DNA of 8,440 bases from UBA4416 sp044353195 (lineage in GTDB: Bacteria > Bacteroidota > Bacteroidia > B-17B0 > Aurantibacillaceae). The stretch is taken from assembly GCA_044353195.1 (NCBI GenBank), contig JBILCJ010000093.1, positions 1 to 8,440 of the forward strand. Direction: 5' to 3'. The notes beneath the pieces were generated by a model. That model ran no database searches, had not been told where the DNA came from, and saw nothing but the letters and a program-made list of their open reading frames with translations. Positions 6,131-8,440 of the stretch are shown one piece after another; position 1 is the first letter of the stretch; each line of letters starts with the position of its first letter. A program made the translations under genes and the position numbers.

Positions 6131-8151
6131 GATTCGTTAAACAATTTTTCTACGCTAAACATTTCATCACGTAATCTAGCAGCCTCCATAAAATCCATTT
6201 CTTTAGAAGCACGTAACATAGCTGTTTTTAGTTTAGTCATTTGTTTTTTTAATTCATCCTTGCTCATGTATTTAACAACAGGATCTGCGGCTGCTGTATA
6301 ACTATCACTATCCACATAAGTCATCACTAATTTTCCATTATAAGTAACTTCTATACCATGATCGTGTGGTTGACTTATTGCTTTTTTACCCGCTTGCTTT
6401 GGTGTAATACCATTTTTATAATTATACTCAATTTGTTTTTTTCTTCTTCGTTCTGTTTCATTAATCGTCACCTGCATACTATCCGTCATTTTATCAGCAT
6501 ACATGATAACTCTTCCATTCACATTACGCGCCGCCCTACCCGATGTTTGGACTAAACTTCTCACATTTCTTAAAAAGCCTTCTTTATCAGCATCTAAAAT
6601 ACAAACCAACGACACTTCTGGTAAATCTAAACCCTCTCTTAATAAATTAATGCCTATTAACACATCAAACATACCAACACGTAATTGACGTAAAATTTCA
6701 ATCCGTTCTAAAGTATCAACTTCGCTATGAATATAACGACAACGAATTTTCAATTTGGTTAAATATTTTGACAACTCCTCTGCCATCCGCTTAGTTAGCG
6801 TCGTTACTAAAACACGCTCATCTTTCTCAACCGTCTTATGAATCTCATCCAACAAATCATCCACCTGATTAGCACTTGGTCGAACCTCAATAATTGGATC
6901 TAAAATTCCAGTAGGACGCACTAATTGTTCAACAATCACACCTTCAGCTTTTTCTAATTCATACTCTGCTGGCGTTGCTGAAATATAAATGGCTTGATTT
7001 ATTAGGCTCTCGAATTCTTCAAATTTGAGTGGGCGGTTATCAAAAGCAGAAGGCAATCTAAAACCGTATTCGACTAAATTTTGTTTACGAGAATAATCGC
7101 CGCCAAACATGGCTCTAATTTGAGGAATGGTAGCATGACTCTCATCAATCATAATGACGTAATCATCCGGAAAATAATCCATCAAACAAAAAGGACGAGT
7201 ACCAGGTTGTCGGCCATCCATGTATCTCGAATAATTTTCTATCCCACTGCAATATCCTAATTCACGCATCATTTCCAAATCGTAATTCACACGCTCTTCA
7301 ATACGCTTAGCTTCTAATTCTTTACCTTGCGATTTTAGAAATGCAACGTGTTTTACTAAATCTTCTTGAATAAGAATCATTGCTTTCTCTAACGTATCGG
7401 GAGCTGTTACAAAAATATTAGCTGGATAAATAGTGAAGGCGTCAAACTGTTTAATAATCGATCCATTTTTATCATCAAAAGTTTCGATGGATTCAATTTC
7501 ATCGCCAAAAAAACAAATTCTGACACTGTAATCTGCATACGACAAACTGATATCGACTGTATCTCCTTTCACTCTAAAGGTACTACGCTTAAACTCTTCG
7601 GTCGTTCGAGAATATAATGCATTGACTAATTGATGTAAAAATTTATTACGAGAAATAACTTGCCCAACAGAGATACTAATAATGGTTGATTTAAAATCAG
7701 TAGGATTTCCCATACCGTAAATACAAGAAACAGAACAAACAACAATCACGTCTCTCCTACCCGATAATAAAGCAGAGGTCGCACTTAAACGTAATTTTTC
7801 AATTTCGTCATTGATTTGTAAATCTTTTTCAATGTAAGTTCCTGTCGTTGGCAAAAAAGCCTCTGGTTGATAATAATCATAATAACTGACAAAATATTCG
7901 ACAGCATTGTCAGGAAAAAATTGTTTGAACTCACTATACAACTGTGCAGCCAACGTTTTATTATGACTCAAAATCAAGGTAGGCTTATTTATGTGTTGAA
8001 TGACATTAGCAGCGGTAAACGTTTTTCCAGAGCCAGTTACACCAAGTAATACTTGATGTTTCGTTTCATCTTGCAAACCTTCAACCAATTGCTTAATAGC
8101 AGTAGGTTGATCACCCGTGGGTTGAAATTCAGATATAAGTTTAAATGACAC
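6127..8151 (-). CDS. uvrB: Excinuclease ABC subunit B
   Basis: UvrB is the damage-verifying helicase-like subunit of nucleotide excision repair: UvrA loads it on damaged DNA and it then recruits UvrC for incision. At 674 residues it matches the usual length (E. coli 673). Visible motifs are Walker A GVTGSGKT (37-44), the beta-hairpin region YYDYYQPEAFLP (90-101) that probes the duplex, IYGMGNP (144-150), the DEAD-like box DESHAT (336-341), SATPAEYE (391-398), LREGLDLPEV (504-513), QTSGRAARN (535-543) and the C-terminal UVR motif (about 632-668) that contacts UvrC/UvrA. Helicase motif VI reads QTSG where E. coli has QTIG. The start is GTG at 8151: it places FKLISEFQPTGDQ correctly, and upstream in frame there is no ATG before a TGA. 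The gene lies 58 bp after ftsK on the same strand, so they may be co-transcribed. No SOS box was evident. Confidence 0.98.
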   Translation of the reverse strand: MSFKLISEFQPTGDQPTAIKQLVEGLQDETKHQVLLGVTGSGKTFTAANVIQHINKPTLILSHNKTLAAQLYSEFKQFFPDNAVEYFVSYYDYYQPEAFLPTTGTYIEKDLQINDEIEKLRLSATSALLSGRRDVIVVCSVSCIYGMGNPTDFKSTIISISVGQVISRNKFLHQLVNALYSRTTEEFKRSTFRVKGDTVDISLSYADYSVRICFFGDEIESIETFDDKNGSIIKQFDAFTIYPANIFVTAPDTLEKAMILIQEDLVKHVAFLKSQGKELEAKRIEERVNYDLEMMRELGYCSGIENYSRYMDGRQPGTRPFCLMDYFPDDYVIMIDESHATIPQIRAMFGGDYSRKQNLVEYGFRLPSAFDNRPLKFEEFESLINQAIYISATPAEYELEKAEGVIVEQLVRPTGILDPIIEVRPSANQVDDLLDEIHKTVEKDERVLVTTLTKRMAEELSKYLTKLKIRCRYIHSEVDTLERIEILRQLRVGMFDVLIGINLLREGLDLPEVSLVCILDADKEGFLRNVRSLVQTSGRAARNVNGRVIMYADKMTDSMQVTINETERRRKKQIEYNYKNGITPKQAGKKAISQPHDHGIEVTYNGKLVMTYVDSDSYTAAADPVVKYMSKDELKKQMTKLKTAMLRASKEMDFMEAARLRDEMFSVEKLFNES

Positions 8152-8209
8152 GTTATAAAGATAATGTATAAATGGGAAAACTCATCGAATCAATCAAAAC
8201 AAAAAAGAG

Positions 8210-8440
8210 TTAACCTTTGATGCTTCGAATGATTTCATCCAGTTGCGCCATGTCTTTACACTTCACTTCACGGGCTTTTGAGCCTTCAAATTGTCCAATA
8301 ATTCCAGCTGCTTCTAACTGATCTACAATTCTACCCGCGCGGTTATAACCTAATTTTAATTTGCGTTGTAAGAATGAAGCTGAACCCTGTTGAAACTGAA
8401 CAACTAATTTTGCTGCATCATCAAACATTTTATCACGTTC
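8210..8440 (-). CDS. ftsK: DNA translocase FtsK, C-terminal gamma domain (rest outside the window)
   Basis: The last 76 residues of FtsK are visible. FtsK is the septum-anchored ATPase that pumps chromosomal DNA at division and activates XerCD recombination at dif. The residues match the gamma winged-helix domain that reads KOPS orientation sequences: an opening helix FDDAAKLVVQFQQG, the recognition helix region LKLGYNRAGRIVDQLEAAG, then the wing and EGSKAREV. The frame remains open to the window edge, with four more codons (ERDK) before the internal ATG at 8428, so that ATG is not the start. The motor domains and membrane part lie beyond 8440. The stop TAA is at 8210-8212 and uvrB begins 58 bp later on the same strand. 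I recall ftsK being followed by a lolA-type gene in many Flavobacteriia; uvrB in that place would be a local difference (not checked). Confidence 0.95.
   Translation of the reverse strand, partial: ERDKMFDDAAKLVVQFQQGSASFLQRKLKLGYNRAGRIVDQLEAAGIIGQFEGSKAREVKCKDMAQLDEIIRSIKG

Noticed and set aside
6358..6688. Two plus-strand open frames opposite the 3' part of uvrB
   Set aside because: Both are antisense to conserved helicase motifs of uvrB and show no recognisable protein features.
8210..8428. A stand-alone 72-residue winged-helix protein starting at the ATG at 8428
   Set aside because: The frame stays open upstream to the window edge and the sequence is the FtsK gamma domain, so the ATG is an internal methionine.

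Overview
The window looks like a piece of a Bacteroidota chromosome, probably Flavobacteriales (perhaps near Crocinitomicaceae; this placement is inference). The reasons are low G+C, no clear Shine-Dalgarno sequences, a long secreted protein built of CHU_C-type Ig-like repeats, a CBS protein next to an NAD kinase, and a eukaryote-like monofunctional proline dehydrogenase. Almost everything is recognisable housekeeping content plus one cell-surface protein. I found no phage, transposon, CRISPR, tRNA or defence system, and no convincing new multi-gene system.

Layout. Bases 1-1674 (minus strand) hold the first 558 residues of a secreted repeat protein: signal peptide, LamG-like domain, one Ig-like domain, then 66-residue repeats with an exact 198-bp DNA period that run off the window edge. 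Bases 1675-2032 are non-coding and carry a compact, GC-richer cluster of direct and inverted repeats just upstream of that gene. Bases 2033-3193 (minus) encode proline dehydrogenase. Across a 101-bp divergent gap, 3295-3957 (plus) encodes a CBS-CBS-ACT-like protein, followed after 12 bp by NAD kinase (3970-4848). The RNase P RNA gene rnpB (4921-5272) comes next, closed by an intrinsic terminator formed from its own P1 helix, then a TauE/SafE-family membrane permease (5318-6130). On the minus strand, uvrB (6127-8151) converges on the permease gene with a 4-bp overlap, and upstream of uvrB lies the C-terminal end of ftsK (8210 to beyond 8440).

How they fit together. CBS protein plus NAD kinase form a likely two-gene operon coupling a possible nucleotide-sensing regulator to NADP synthesis. 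Proline dehydrogenase feeds electrons from proline to the respiratory chain. rnpB serves tRNA maturation. ftsK and uvrB may share a transcript, linking chromosome segregation with nucleotide excision repair. The surface protein is probably exported through Sec and then the type IX system; its C-terminal sorting signal would lie outside the window.
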